Positions 36,702 through 45,571 are shown, numbered from the stretch's first letter. The stretch: DNA of 64,000 nt from Rhodopirellula sp. SM50 (GCF_002289565.1 NZ_NTFY01000002.1:1-64000), one strand, 5' to 3'. Translations and numbers: made by a program. Notes: a model not told the origin generated them from the letters alone.

Positions 36702-37418
36702 ATGCACTTAAAGACCCGCGACCGCCAAGACGAATGGATGGACGCACCGGACATCGATTCGACCTTGCACGCCGATGCCTTGCGGGGGCTCTCGCGCGTC
36801 AATCGGCTCAGCGGCGCGGTGCGTTCGATTTGGAATCCGATCGCGGAGGTCGCGCGGAGGCGGACCGAGGGTCCGATTCGCGTGCTCGATGTCGCCTCCG
36901 GCGGCGGTGACGTCGCCATCGGCATCAAGCAACTGGCCGATCGCAAAGGTTTGGCGCTGGACGTCGTGGGCTGCGATATCAGCCAGACCGCGGTGGATTT
37001 TGCCGGGGAAAACGCAAAACGCCGGGGCGTGGACGTTACGTTTGTTCAGCAAGACGTGCTCGGCCAAGATTTGCCACCCGACTTCGACGTCGTCTATAGT
37101 TCATTGTTCCTCCATCACCTCGAATCGGCCGATGTGGTTCGGCTGCTGGGTTCGATGCGGACCGCGGCACGGCACCGAGTGGTGATCAGTGACTTGTTGC
37201 GATCTCAGCTGGGCTACGTGTTGGCCAGGTGGGGCATACGGCTGCTGACGGCCAGCAAGGTCTGTCATGTCGATGGTCCGTTGAGCGTGCGTGCGGCGTG
37301 GACGATGCCAGAAGCGATCGAATTGGCGTCTCAAGCCGGACTGACGCCGGTCCGCATCGCGCGGAAATGGCCGGAGCGTTTTTTGATGGTTTACGACACT
37401 CCAATCGGCTCGCAATGA
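36702..37418 (+). CDS. UbiE-like class I methyltransferase
   Basis: A 238-residue protein from ATG before HLKTRDRQ; a GTG 12 bases upstream that overlaps the previous TAG is also possible. SAM-binding motifs are VLDVASGGGDVAIGI, VVGCDISQTAVD and FDVVYSSLFLHHLES. It overlaps the FAD oxidoreductase gene by 4 bases (ATGA). This methyltransferase-oxidoreductase pair occurs, from memory, beside type III polyketide synthases in several phyla, but no such synthase is adjacent here. A lipid, quinone or polyketide substrate is plausible. Confidence 0.85.
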   Translation: MHLKTRDRQDEWMDAPDIDSTLHADALRGLSRVNRLSGAVRSIWNPIAEVARRRTEGPIRVLDVASGGGDVAIGIKQLADRKGLALDVVGCDISQTAVDFAGENAKRRGVDVTFVQQDVLGQDLPPDFDVVYSSLFLHHLESADVVRLLGSMRTAARHRVVISDLLRSQLGYVLARWGIRLLTASKVCHVDGPLSVRAAWTMPEAIELASQAGLTPVRIARKWPERFLMVYDTPIGSQ

Positions 37419-38650
37419 TCCAAGCATTGTCAGCGACGACGACCCGACAGCAAGCGTCTCAAGAACGCTGGGACGCGGTGATCGTGGGCGCGGGGATCGC
37501 GGGATCGTTGGCCGCGTTGGGGCTGGCCCGGCTGGGCCGTAAGGTCTTGCTGATCGAGCGGACGACGTTTCCGCGCCACAAGGTTTGCGGTGCCTGTCTC
37601 AACAGCGACGCCATCGCCGGACTTCGCAGCGCCGGGGTCTGGGATTCAATCGAAGCACTCGGCGGGCATTGGCTGAGCCAATACAACATTCGCAGCGGAT
37701 TGAACCGGGCGAATTTAGAACTCCCCGGCGGACATGCGGTGTCACGATTCGCGATGGACCACGTGTTGGCCGAGTCCGCGATCGCTGCCGGCGCACAATT
37801 CTTGAGCGACACGGCGGTAACGATCGGCAGCGACCCTCCCGACAGTCCGACACGCTCACTGCATGACAATGACGGTCATCGCTATCATGCTTCCGTCTTG
37901 ATTGCGGCCAACGGTTTGGCCAGCAAACCGGCTTCGGGTGATCCCGACGATCGGCTGGTCGTGCCGGCGGATTCACGCATCGGCTTGGGCGCCCATTGGA
38001 CGCAATCGGACGACCCGCGAGGCCCGATGCACTTGTCCAGCGGCGTGATCTACATGGCGATTGCGGAAACCGGATACGTCGGCTTGGTGGTCACAGAGAA
38101 TCAGGTGATCAATTTGGCCGCGGCGGTGGATCGGTCCGCGGTCCAATCATCCGGGCCGGCCGAGGTCTGTCATCAAATCCTGCTCTCCTGTGGCTGGGAT
38201 CTGACCCAACAGCTTCAAACGACGCCGTTTCGAGGAACGCCCACGCTGACGCGTCGCCGCAAGATCGCGGGGGGGCACCGGATGTTCTATGTCGGTGATT
38301 CGTCCGGTTACGTCGAGCCGTTCACCGGTGAAGGCATGGCGTGGGCGATCCGCGCCGGGTTGGCGGTCGTGCCACGAGTCGATGCCGCGATCGACCGCTG
38401 GACGCCGGAGCTTCCCCAGCAATGGACCGACGATCTGAAACAGACGCTGGGAAAACAGCAGTGGCGCTGCCGTATGATTTCCAGGTTGCTCCGCCACCCC
38501 GTGCTGGTGCGGCACACCGTGGGTGCCCTGTCTCGATTTCCGCGATTTGGCCGATTTGCCGTCCAGCAGATCCATCGCGACCGTCGACAAGTGCTCCAGG
38601 AGCTTCACTCCGAAGCGCGTCAGTCGGGGGCAAGTGGGGATGCTGCGTGA
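37415..38650 (+). CDS. FAD-dependent oxidoreductase (geranylgeranyl reductase-like)
   Basis: A 411-residue protein. The Rossmann FAD motif is AVIVGAGIAGSLAALGLARLG (residues about 21-40) with the acid of LLIER following, then CGACLN, typical of the geranylgeranyl-reductase/aromatic-hydroxylase group. The second FAD motif is YVGDSSGYVEPFTGEGMAWA. It is translationally coupled to the methyltransferase, suggesting successive steps on one hydrophobic metabolite. The ATG at 37415 is preferred to upstream in-frame starts because it sits in ATGA and places the FAD motif near the N-terminus. Confidence 0.88.
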   Translation: MIQALSATTTRQQASQERWDAVIVGAGIAGSLAALGLARLGRKVLLIERTTFPRHKVCGACLNSDAIAGLRSAGVWDSIEALGGHWLSQYNIRSGLNRANLELPGGHAVSRFAMDHVLAESAIAAGAQFLSDTAVTIGSDPPDSPTRSLHDNDGHRYHASVLIAANGLASKPASGDPDDRLVVPADSRIGLGAHWTQSDDPRGPMHLSSGVIYMAIAETGYVGLVVTENQVINLAAAVDRSAVQSSGPAEVCHQILLSCGWDLTQQLQTTPFRGTPTLTRRRKIAGGHRMFYVGDSSGYVEPFTGEGMAWAIRAGLAVVPRVDAAIDRWTPELPQQWTDDLKQTLGKQQWRCRMISRLLRHPVLVRHTVGALSRFPRFGRFAVQQIHRDRRQVLQELHSEARQSGASGDAA

Positions 38651-38852
38651 GCCGCGGAACCTCTCGATCGGCTGGATTGCCGGCTCTTTTGGCCGCGGCC
38701 GGGTCCGCAGGCCATTTTCGGCTTGCCCGTGGTGGTGAATTTGCTAGGCTTTGGGGCTCGCAGTTGGCCGAGCCGAAGCGCCGGCCGAAACATCCATTCA
38801 CAATTTTCTAACGGCCGATCAAGTCGGCGTAAACTTTTGGAGAACCGACTAG

Positions 38853-38942
38853 GTGGGTACCAAGAAGACCGGTAAAGGGCGACGAAAAGTAGGACGAAAG
38901 AAACGACGCATGCGCAGCAAGATTCGGCATCGCAAGAAGTAG
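38853..38942 (+). CDS. 29-residue AURKAIP1/COX24-type basic protein
   Basis: GTG start, GGAG ten bases upstream, TAG stop at 38940. The product is MGTKKTGKGRRKVGRKKRR followed by MRSKIRHRKK, with more than half the residues K or R. This matches the short AURKAIP1/COX24-domain proteins found in planctomycetes and, in mitochondria, the ribosomal small-subunit protein mS38. A ribosome-associated role is inferred from that family. A terminator-like hairpin follows 27 bases downstream. It is easy to miss because of its length. Confidence 0.85.
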   Translation: MGTKKTGKGRRKVGRKKRRMRSKIRHRKK

Positions 38943-38968
38943 ACGCCTGCGGTGATGACACGAGAACA

Positions 38969-39000
38969 AACGGCTTCGACCGCCATCGGGGCCGTTTTTT
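38969..39000 (+). terminator. Rho-independent terminator after the mini-gene
   Basis: AACGGC pairs with GCCGTT around a 16-base loop that can pair partly (TTCGACC with CATCGG), followed by six T residues at 38995-39000. It lies directly after the 29-residue basic protein gene. Confidence 0.7.
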
Positions 39001-39100
39001 CGTGCGCGGTCGGGTGGTTGGCGTGAGGTTTCCGATTTCAGATTTGACCACTCTCCTACGGGGCATCCCACAGGGCATTGGTGTCTAAACCTCATAAGTA

Positions 39101-39170
39101 ACCCTCCCTGGCAGGGAGGGTCGAGCGCAGCGAGGGGAGGGTCAGGCGCAGCGAGGGGAGGGTCGAGCGG
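39101..39170. repeat. GGGAGGG palindromic repeat block
   Basis: It begins with a 10-bp-arm palindrome (ACCCTCCCTG-G-CAGGGAGGGT), then TCGAGCGCAGCGAGGGG, and then further copies of GAGGGTC(A/G)(A/G)GCG(CAGCGAGGG). The first 37 bases recur with two differences at 63434-63470, in the DUF1501/DUF1553 intergenic region. It is therefore a dispersed element. Confidence 0.8.
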
Positions 39171-39469
39171 TCGTCGCTGAGCGATTCCCAGCCACAGAGC
39201 CCCTCCCCGCTCCGAGCGTAAACTCCTCCGCGTCCCTCCCATCAGCTTGGGCGTGGTCGGCCCGCCTGGCCCTTCCCGGCTGTGATCGGTTTGACTTCAG
39301 TTGGGCGTCGGACGCTGCAGCTCCCAACCGGTCTTGACTGATTCCTCGCCCAACCTCGTCTCGACCGGGTGATTGGCGATCTTGTAGGATGCGCCCTGTC
39401 GGCGTTGCGATTGTTCGAATCGCGACGCGTCCTTTTTTCCCTTAGTTACAAGAGACTGGTTCTACCCGG

Positions 39470-40387
39470 ATGGGATTGTACGAACGTGATTACGGCCGCG
39501 AGGATGAATCGCCCTGGGATCGGCACCTGCGATCACAATCCCCGATGCCCAAGAGCATGACGATCATCTTGGTGATCATCACCGTGGCGGTCTTTCTAGT
39601 CGACGTGTTCACGGCCAAAGCGGTCGGGCAAGACGAAACGGTCAGCCGGTTGATGCCCTGGTTCGGCTGCTATAAGAAAACGCTGCTGCAGCCCTGGATG
39701 TGGCACCAGTTCCTGTCCTACGGGTTTCTGCACTCGTTGGAGACGCCGTTTCATGTCGGCTTCAACATGTTCGGTCTGTTCATCTTCGGCCGGTCGGTCG
39801 AAGAGCGGATGGGACGCTACGAGTTTCTGCGGGTTTATCTGGTTTCGATGTTTCTCGGCGGCATTGCGGGCTGCCTGACCTATTGGGTGATGGGCGTGCC
39901 ATCGGGCGTTGTCATCGGTGCCAGCGGCGCGGTCAGCGCCGTGACGATCCTGTTCGCCTGCTACTACCCCCACGCGAACATCCTGTTGATGTTTGTTTTC
40001 CCCGTCAAAGCTTGGGTGGTCGCGGTTTTCTTTGTGATCAGCAACCTGTTCGGTTCGTTGTCGATGCTGTCCGGACCGGTGGGCCAAGACAGCGGCGGGA
40101 CCGCCTTCACCGTCCACCTGGCCGGAATCGCATTTGCATTGGCCTATCACTACCAACGCTGGAATCTGAGCTGGCTGGATGTTTCCAAGTACCGAAATCG
40201 CGTCGGCCGATCGGTCAAACGAACCAAGTTAAAACTGCACGACCCCGACGCCAAACTGCGGCGGGAAGAAGACGACGTGGACCGAATCCTGGCCAAGATC
40301 CACGCTTCCGGTGAATCCAGCCTGACGCGGGCCGAGCGACGGACCCTGGAACGACACAGTCGCCGGAAACGCGAGAGCCGCAAGTGA
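39470..40387 (+). CDS. Rhomboid family intramembrane serine protease
   Basis: A 305-residue protein. A polar N-terminus is followed by about six membrane segments. The rhomboid motifs are HVGFNMFGLFIFG (the N of the oxyanion region), VIGASGAVSAV with the catalytic Ser, and VHLAGIAFAL with the catalytic His. The last 60 residues are cytoplasmic and basic (SLTRAERRTLERHSRR), resembling the DUF6576-type tail seen on some bacterial rhomboids. It cleaves membrane proteins within the bilayer; substrates are unknown. It stands alone upstream of the peroxiredoxin-like gene. Confidence 0.92.
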   Translation: MGLYERDYGREDESPWDRHLRSQSPMPKSMTIILVIITVAVFLVDVFTAKAVGQDETVSRLMPWFGCYKKTLLQPWMWHQFLSYGFLHSLETPFHVGFNMFGLFIFGRSVEERMGRYEFLRVYLVSMFLGGIAGCLTYWVMGVPSGVVIGASGAVSAVTILFACYYPHANILLMFVFPVKAWVVAVFFVISNLFGSLSMLSGPVGQDSGGTAFTVHLAGIAFALAYHYQRWNLSWLDVSKYRNRVGRSVKRTKLKLHDPDAKLRREEDDVDRILAKIHASGESSLTRAERRTLERHSRRKRESRK

Positions 40388-40504
40388 AACCGGTGCGTTG
40401 CCGTCGTCTGGTTTCACGCTCGGGTCAGGATCTACCCTGGCGAGATTGATCATGCAGGACGAGTTCCTGAACTACACACCACCACGTCACCATGAGGGTT
40501 CCCG

Positions 40505-41146
40505 ATGAGTTCACCGCCCGTTTCATTCAGGCTTGCTCGTTCCACTCGCACACGCTCTGGCGTGGCACTCGTCGCACTGCTGGCGGGCCTGCTGGGCGGC
40601 CTGTGGGGTACCGCTGCGGTGTCGGCGGCAGACGCTGACAAACCAATTGCCGTCGGTGACAAGGCGCCTGATTTCGAATTGCCGGTCCAAGGAAAAAACG
40701 GATTCGTGACGCTCTCGCAGCTGAACGAGCAGGGTCCGGTAGTGGTCGTCGTTCTGCGGGGTTATCCGGGGTATCAGTGTTCGATCTGCAAGCGACAGGT
40801 CGGCAACATCATCAATCGAGCCAAGGCACTCGCCGCAGCGTTGGGCGACCAACCGAATCGTGTGGTGCTGGTTTATCCCGGTCACCAATCCAGCGCCGAA
40901 CTGGATCGACTGGCCACACAATTCATCGGCGGACGCAGGATGCCGGATCCGCTGGTGATGGTCTGCGACCCGGGGATGGAGATGGTCAAATCGTGGGGAC
41001 TTCGTTGGGACGCAGCTCGCGAGACCGCCTATCCGGCGGCGTACGTGATCGGTGCGGGACGCCGCGTCGAGTGGGCCAAGGTCAGCGATTCACACGCCGG
41101 TCGCGCCTCGGTCGAAGACATCTTGAAGGCGGTCAAGAACCTCTAG
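40505..41146 (+). CDS. Secreted peroxiredoxin-like (redoxin) protein
   Basis: A 213-residue protein. A signal peptide (VALVALLAGLLGGLWG, cleaved near AVSAA) is followed by an AhpC/TSA fold: VGDKAPDFELP, VVVVLRGYPGYQCSICKRQ, and a C-terminal PAAYVIGAGRRVEWAKV. The reactive site is CSIC, a CxxC in the place of the peroxidatic cysteine loop, without the usual PxxxT/S. It could be a periplasmic peroxidase or thiol oxidoreductase. GAGGG upstream of the ATG supports the start. Confidence 0.85.
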   Translation: MSSPPVSFRLARSTRTRSGVALVALLAGLLGGLWGTAAVSAADADKPIAVGDKAPDFELPVQGKNGFVTLSQLNEQGPVVVVVLRGYPGYQCSICKRQVGNIINRAKALAAALGDQPNRVVLVYPGHQSSAELDRLATQFIGGRRMPDPLVMVCDPGMEMVKSWGLRWDAARETAYPAAYVIGAGRRVEWAKVSDSHAGRASVEDILKAVKNL

Positions 41147-41216
41147 TGCTCCGTCGACGTCACGACACGCCCGTGTCTGTCATTTCCCGTTCCATTCCAA
41201 TCCCCCGGCGACCGCC

Positions 41217-42086
41217 ATGCAGGTTCGAAAAGCAGTCATCACAGCTGCGGCCCCCAACCAGAATCGTATTCCAACCCAGCAACTGGTCGACTGCCAGGGG
41301 AAAGACAAATCCGCGCTGCAACTGATCCTTGAAGAGGTTCTGTCCTGCGGCGTCGAAGAGATCTGTTTGGTGATCCGCCCGGGCGATCAACGGTCCTTTG
41401 AACAGGCCGCCGGTGATCTGGTCGGCAGCCTGCAATTTGTCGAACAACCCGAGCCGGTCGGATACGCCGACGCGATCTTGCGTGCCAAGGGGTTCGTCGC
41501 CGGAGAACCGTTTCTGCACCTGGTCGGCGATCACTTGTATTTGAGCGCGTCGGACCTCTCGTGTGCGATGCAGCTGGTCAACGTGGCGTCGGAGTTTTCG
41601 TGCTCCGTCTCCGCCGTCCAATCAACGCGTGAAAACAATCTGCCCTACTTCGGAATCGTCTCGGGCACCCGCGTGGCGCGAAAGGAGGGTGTGTTTGAAG
41701 TCCAACGGGTGGTGGAAAAACCGACTCCGACACGCGCGGAGCAAGAATTGGTCACGCCGGGACTTCGATCCGGTCACTACCTGGGCTTCTTCGGCATGCA
41801 TGTGCTGACCAACGATGTCATCGCCGCGCTGGAACAAGTCGTCGCGGATCAATCGGTCAGCAAGCCCACGCTGTCCGATGCACTGGATGTGCTGCGTTCG
41901 CGGCACAAGTACATGGCCTATGAAGTCCACGGGACGCGGTACAACTTGGGCATTCCCTACGGGTTGCTGATCTCGCAATTGGCGATTGCACTCTCCGGAC
42001 GCGATCGCGATCGAATCCTGACCGAGTTGGTGGACTTGTTGGCACAACGCAATGCCGTCGCCGTCGACGGGGGCCGGAACACATGA
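41217..42086 (+). CDS. GalU-like nucleotidyltransferase with degenerate nucleotide loop
   Basis: A 289-residue protein aligning with GalU-type UTP-glucose-1-phosphate uridylyltransferases: LILEEVLSCGVEEICLVIRPG, EPVGYADAILRAKGFV, HLVGDHLYL, VVEKPTP and GTRYNLGIPYGLL. However, the N-terminal loop, normally GxGTRxLPxTK, reads TAAAPNQNRIPTQQ, lacking the glycines and the Arg. It may have lost catalysis or bind another ligand. It overlaps the next gene by 4 bases (ATGA). That gene carries an intact loop, so this protein could be a regulatory partner. Confidence 0.8.
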   Translation: MQVRKAVITAAAPNQNRIPTQQLVDCQGKDKSALQLILEEVLSCGVEEICLVIRPGDQRSFEQAAGDLVGSLQFVEQPEPVGYADAILRAKGFVAGEPFLHLVGDHLYLSASDLSCAMQLVNVASEFSCSVSAVQSTRENNLPYFGIVSGTRVARKEGVFEVQRVVEKPTPTRAEQELVTPGLRSGHYLGFFGMHVLTNDVIAALEQVVADQSVSKPTLSDALDVLRSRHKYMAYEVHGTRYNLGIPYGLLISQLAIALSGRDRDRILTELVDLLAQRNAVAVDGGRNT

Positions 42087-45000
42087 GCAATCGATTGATT
42101 GACATCATTCGGTCGGAGGACGATTCGCTTCGGCACCGTTCCTTGGAATCGGTCGTCGCCGACGCCGACACGCAACAACTGCTTGAGCATTGCCGACAAC
42201 TGGACGCGTACCGACGGACCGAAGACAACCTTTATTGTCGCGTCCGCGCCCTGTTCTTTCTCTCCTCGATCCACCGCTATCACCTGCCGGATCGACTCGA
42301 GCAAGAGCTTGCCGATTCGACCTCGCGACGCTGCGACGGATTGATCCCCTTTAGCGGTTATGAACATCTGCTTTCGCGTCGCTTCGGCGAGGCGATCGAT
42401 GAATTTCTTCAGACCCAGGAAACGTCCGGCCCCAGCGATGCGATCAGCAGCAGCTTGGCCCAAGCGTATCACCAACTGGGTTTTCAAACGCTGGCCGACC
42501 AGGTGCGAAAAAGCGTTCGGACGGTCCGCGGCAATCAGTGGATGTTTCGCCTGGGGCATCCGATCGACCATCCGCTGCGGCTGCGGCGTGAATTGCTCGA
42601 CGGCGATCAACAACACGGTGTGATGCCGTTGCTGTGTGAAACGACCGCAGTCCGCATGGACCTTTCCCACAGCGCCTGGAGCGACATCTTTTTTTTGGGG
42701 ATGGACTACCCCGAAGGCGCACGGGTGTTGAACATCTCGGTCGACCTGGGTGTGCGCGGCCGTGACGATCATCCCAGCCCGCCGATTGAAACCTACCTGC
42801 GGGTGATCGACGAGCCGGTGTTTCGATTGGCCAGCGTCGACTTGGCGGCAACGGCCGATGTGACGACGATCGGCGAGATGTTCGATTTTGCCCGCGATTA
42901 TTTAGGCTTGTTGAAAGCGGCCGTGATCGCCGCCGGCATCGTTCCGCCAGGGCTGGAAGGCTGTGGTCGACCGATCAGTGAATTGTTGACCCAATTGGTC
43001 GGTCCCGGCAAGGGTCTGGAATTGGTCTCCAAGATCAACGACATCCCCAAGGGGTCGCGGTTGGCCGTGTCGACCAACCTGCTCGGCTCGCTGATCTCGA
43101 TTCTGATGCGTGCGACCGGACAGATCGAATCCCTGACCGGCGGATTGACCGAATCCGAGCGGCGTTTGGTGGCGGCCAGGGCGATTCTAGGTGAATGGAT
43201 CGGCGGCAGTGGAGGCGGCTGGCAGGATTCCGGTGGGGTCTGGCCGGGCATCAAACTGATCTGTGGCACCGATGCCGCCGAGGGTGATCCCGAGTACGGC
43301 GTCAGTCGCGGGCGATTGATGCCGGTCCACGAAGTCTTTGATCGCAAACGGGCGACCGAGCAAACCCGTCAGAAATTGCAGGACTCGCTCGTCTTGGTGC
43401 ACGGCGGCATGGCGCAAAACGTCGGCCCGATCTTGGAAATGGTGACCGAGCGTTACCTGCTGCGCAGCGAAGCGGAATGGATCGCCCGCGGTGAAGCAAT
43501 GTCGATTCTCGATGAAGTCGTCGCGGCGATCGAGTCGGGCGACATTCGCAAGATCGGCCAAGCCACCACTCGCAATTTCAAAGGCCCGTTGCAGACCATC
43601 ATTCCCTGGGCGACCAACCGTTTCACCGATCGACTGATCGACGCCTGTCGTGACCAATACGGCGACCAGTTCTGGGGCTTTGTCATGCTGGGCGGCATGT
43701 CCGGCGGCGGCATGGGGTTCCTGTTTGATCCGTCGATCAAAGCGGAGGCGAGCGATTGGCTTCAATCGAAGATGATCGAGGTCAAAACACAGTTGCAGAC
43801 CGCGTTGCCATTCGCCATGGACCCGGTCGTTTATGATTTTTCGATCAACGATCATGGCACCTGGGCGGAACTGCGAACCGGCGACGATGCGATCATGCCC
43901 GACCGCTATTATCAATTGGTCCTGCCCGGACTGCTGCGAACGGCCCCGCGTGATTTGTCACCCAACCGACGATCGGAACTGCAGTCGATCGCGCGGCGCT
44001 GCGCCGAAGGACAGGTCGCAACGACCGCCTCTTCGAAACTGTTGCAAAGCGTCCTCCCCCACGACGAATCCAAACAGCGATCCGGTGGCTCCTTGCACGA
44101 ACTGTTGCACGCGATCGGGTTCGACGCCGAACAACACGAACAAATCCGTGCCGATCTGAAAAACGGACGCATCGGATTGGCACAGAATCGACTCTCGCCC
44201 AGCACCACGATTCGCGACGTCGGCCCGGAGCACGTCACCGATGTCCGTCAAGGCTGCTCGGCGAAAGACATCCAAGCAGGGAAACGGGCGATCGCGGACG
44301 GACAGGTCGCGGTTGTGACACTGGCGGCGGGCGTGGGAAGCCGCTGGACCGAAGGCGCCGGCGTCTGCAAGGCACTGCACCCCTTCAATCGGTTTGCCGG
44401 CCGCCATCGAAGTTTTCTGGAAGTCCACCTGGCTAAAACGCGTGCGACCACACGCTCGCTGGGCGGACGGATCCCACACGTCTTCACGACCAGCTATTTG
44501 ACCGACGCCCCGATCCGACAACACCTTCAGCAGAACGATGATTTCGGATTCGAGTCGGGTGTTGAAGTTTCCACCGGTAAGAGTGTCGGATTGCGAATGG
44601 TGCCGACCGTCCGCGATCTCCATTTTCTGTGGGAGGAAACCGCCAGCCAGGTCTTGGATCAACAGCAGCAAAAGGTTCGCGAGAGTGTTCGCGCGGCGCT
44701 GATGAATTGGGCCAAAGCGACCGGCGAAGCGAGTGACTATACCGACAACGTCCCCAACCAGTGTCTGCATCCGGTCGGTCACTGGTACGAGGTTCCCAAC
44801 TTGCTGCGAAACGGAATGCTGCATCAATTGTTGCAGGACCAACCGTCGCTTCGCTATCTGCTGCTTCACAACATCGACACGCTCGGTGCAAACGTCGACC
44901 CCGGGCTGCTGGGGATGCATCTGCGAAGCGGCGCCGAACTCAGTTTCGAAGTCATCCCCCGTCGCTTGGAAGACCGCGGCGGTGGCCTGGCGCTGGTTGC

Positions 45001-45433
45001 CGGCCGACCCCGATTGGTCGAAGGGCTCGCGATGCCGGACGAACGCGTCGAATTCGAGTTATCGTATTACAACTCCATGACGACCTGGATCGATCTCGAC
45101 AAGTTGCTGCAAACGTTCGGACTGACGCGCGAGGATTTGGTCAATCAAACCAAGGTCGATGCGGCGGTTCGCAAGTTGGCAAAACGATTGCCCACCTACG
45201 TCACGCTGAAAGATGTCAAAAAACGCTGGGGCCACGCTCAAGAGGACATCTACCCGGTGGCCCAGTTCGAAAAACTGTGGGGCGACATGACAGCACTGCC
45301 CGAAGTGGAGTGTCAGTTCATGGTTGTCCCCAAGCGTCGCGGACAACAGCTCAAGGAGCAGGCTCAGCTCGATCCATGGAAACGCGACGGTTCGGCTGAC
45401 GCGATCAATGCGCTGTGTGATTGGAGCGATTGA
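42083..45433 (+). CDS. Fucokinase-like GHMP domain fused to UDPGP nucleotidyltransferase
   Basis: A 1116-residue protein. Residues about 205-240 carry a GHMP substrate motif (VRMDLSHSAWSDIFF, then VLNISVDLG). Residues about 320 have IPKGSRLAVSTNLLGSL at the ATP-loop position, and about 373 GGSGGGWQDSGG, which is characteristic of fucokinase/heptose-kinase members. Residues about 740-1116 are a UDP-sugar pyrophosphorylase domain with VVTLAAGVGSRW and LLHNIDTLGANVDP. The ATP loop lacks the usual GLGSS (it reads RLAVS). In bacterial FKP the pyrophosphorylase comes first; here the order is reversed. A sugar-salvage or capsule-precursor role is inferred. It is coupled to the GalU-like gene. Confidence 0.82.
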   Translation: MSNRLIDIIRSEDDSLRHRSLESVVADADTQQLLEHCRQLDAYRRTEDNLYCRVRALFFLSSIHRYHLPDRLEQELADSTSRRCDGLIPFSGYEHLLSRRFGEAIDEFLQTQETSGPSDAISSSLAQAYHQLGFQTLADQVRKSVRTVRGNQWMFRLGHPIDHPLRLRRELLDGDQQHGVMPLLCETTAVRMDLSHSAWSDIFFLGMDYPEGARVLNISVDLGVRGRDDHPSPPIETYLRVIDEPVFRLASVDLAATADVTTIGEMFDFARDYLGLLKAAVIAAGIVPPGLEGCGRPISELLTQLVGPGKGLELVSKINDIPKGSRLAVSTNLLGSLISILMRATGQIESLTGGLTESERRLVAARAILGEWIGGSGGGWQDSGGVWPGIKLICGTDAAEGDPEYGVSRGRLMPVHEVFDRKRATEQTRQKLQDSLVLVHGGMAQNVGPILEMVTERYLLRSEAEWIARGEAMSILDEVVAAIESGDIRKIGQATTRNFKGPLQTIIPWATNRFTDRLIDACRDQYGDQFWGFVMLGGMSGGGMGFLFDPSIKAEASDWLQSKMIEVKTQLQTALPFAMDPVVYDFSINDHGTWAELRTGDDAIMPDRYYQLVLPGLLRTAPRDLSPNRRSELQSIARRCAEGQVATTASSKLLQSVLPHDESKQRSGGSLHELLHAIGFDAEQHEQIRADLKNGRIGLAQNRLSPSTTIRDVGPEHVTDVRQGCSAKDIQAGKRAIADGQVAVVTLAAGVGSRWTEGAGVCKALHPFNRFAGRHRSFLEVHLAKTRATTRSLGGRIPHVFTTSYLTDAPIRQHLQQNDDFGFESGVEVSTGKSVGLRMVPTVRDLHFLWEETASQVLDQQQQKVRESVRAALMNWAKATGEASDYTDNVPNQCLHPVGHWYEVPNLLRNGMLHQLLQDQPSLRYLLLHNIDTLGANVDPGLLGMHLRSGAELSFEVIPRRLEDRGGGLALVAGRPRLVEGLAMPDERVEFELSYYNSMTTWIDLDKLLQTFGLTREDLVNQTKVDAAVRKLAKRLPTYVTLKDVKKRWGHAQEDIYPVAQFEKLWGDMTALPEVECQFMVVPKRRGQQLKEQAQLDPWKRDGSADAINALCDWSD

Positions 45434-45437
45434 GGTT

Positions 45438-45510
45438 TTAGCGGCAGGGCGCGAGCCCTCCGGTCTGTTGGTGAAGATGAGGAACCGGAGGGCTCGCGCC
45501 CTGCCGCTAA
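45438..45510. terminator. Perfect 26-bp inverted repeat after the fusion gene
   Basis: Arms 45438-45463 and 45485-45510 are exact reverse complements around a 21-base loop. The core is GCGGCAGGGCGCGAGCCC. It lies five bases after the stop of the kinase-nucleotidyltransferase gene and before the converging gene at 45572, so it can act as a bidirectional terminator, although no T-run is present. The precision suggests a dispersed palindromic element. Confidence 0.7.
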
Positions 45511-45571
45511 CCAATGCGACACCGTATTGCCCATCATTCTGCCAAACCTTCTCTTCATCGTTTTGCCCCCT

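Larger units (their letters stand above)
38943..39469. other. 527-base region with terminator and palindromic repeats
   Basis: The region holds a terminator hairpin (38969-39000), then a block of GGGAGGG-type repeats (39101-39170), and the presumed promoter of the rhomboid gene near 39370-39469. A short T-arm-like palindrome at 39407-39423 has no tRNA around it. The reading frames here look like shadows. Confidence 0.6.

Noticed and set aside
38648-38811. Extended frame after the FAD oxidoreductase gene
   Set aside because: Composition is arbitrary (R/S/P-rich) and there is no start signal; it is read through from a shadow frame of the oxidoreductase.
39407-39423. T-arm-like palindrome GCGATTGTTCGAATCGC suggesting a tRNA
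   Set aside because: No acceptor, D or anticodon stems can be formed around it.
39369-39560. Short frame overlapping the start of the rhomboid gene
   Set aside because: It runs into the rhomboid gene in a different frame; the rhomboid start has the better protein context.
43958-44920. 320-residue minus-strand frame opposite the kinase-nucleotidyltransferase fusion
   Set aside because: It lacks any motif and overlaps a gene with clear catalytic signatures.
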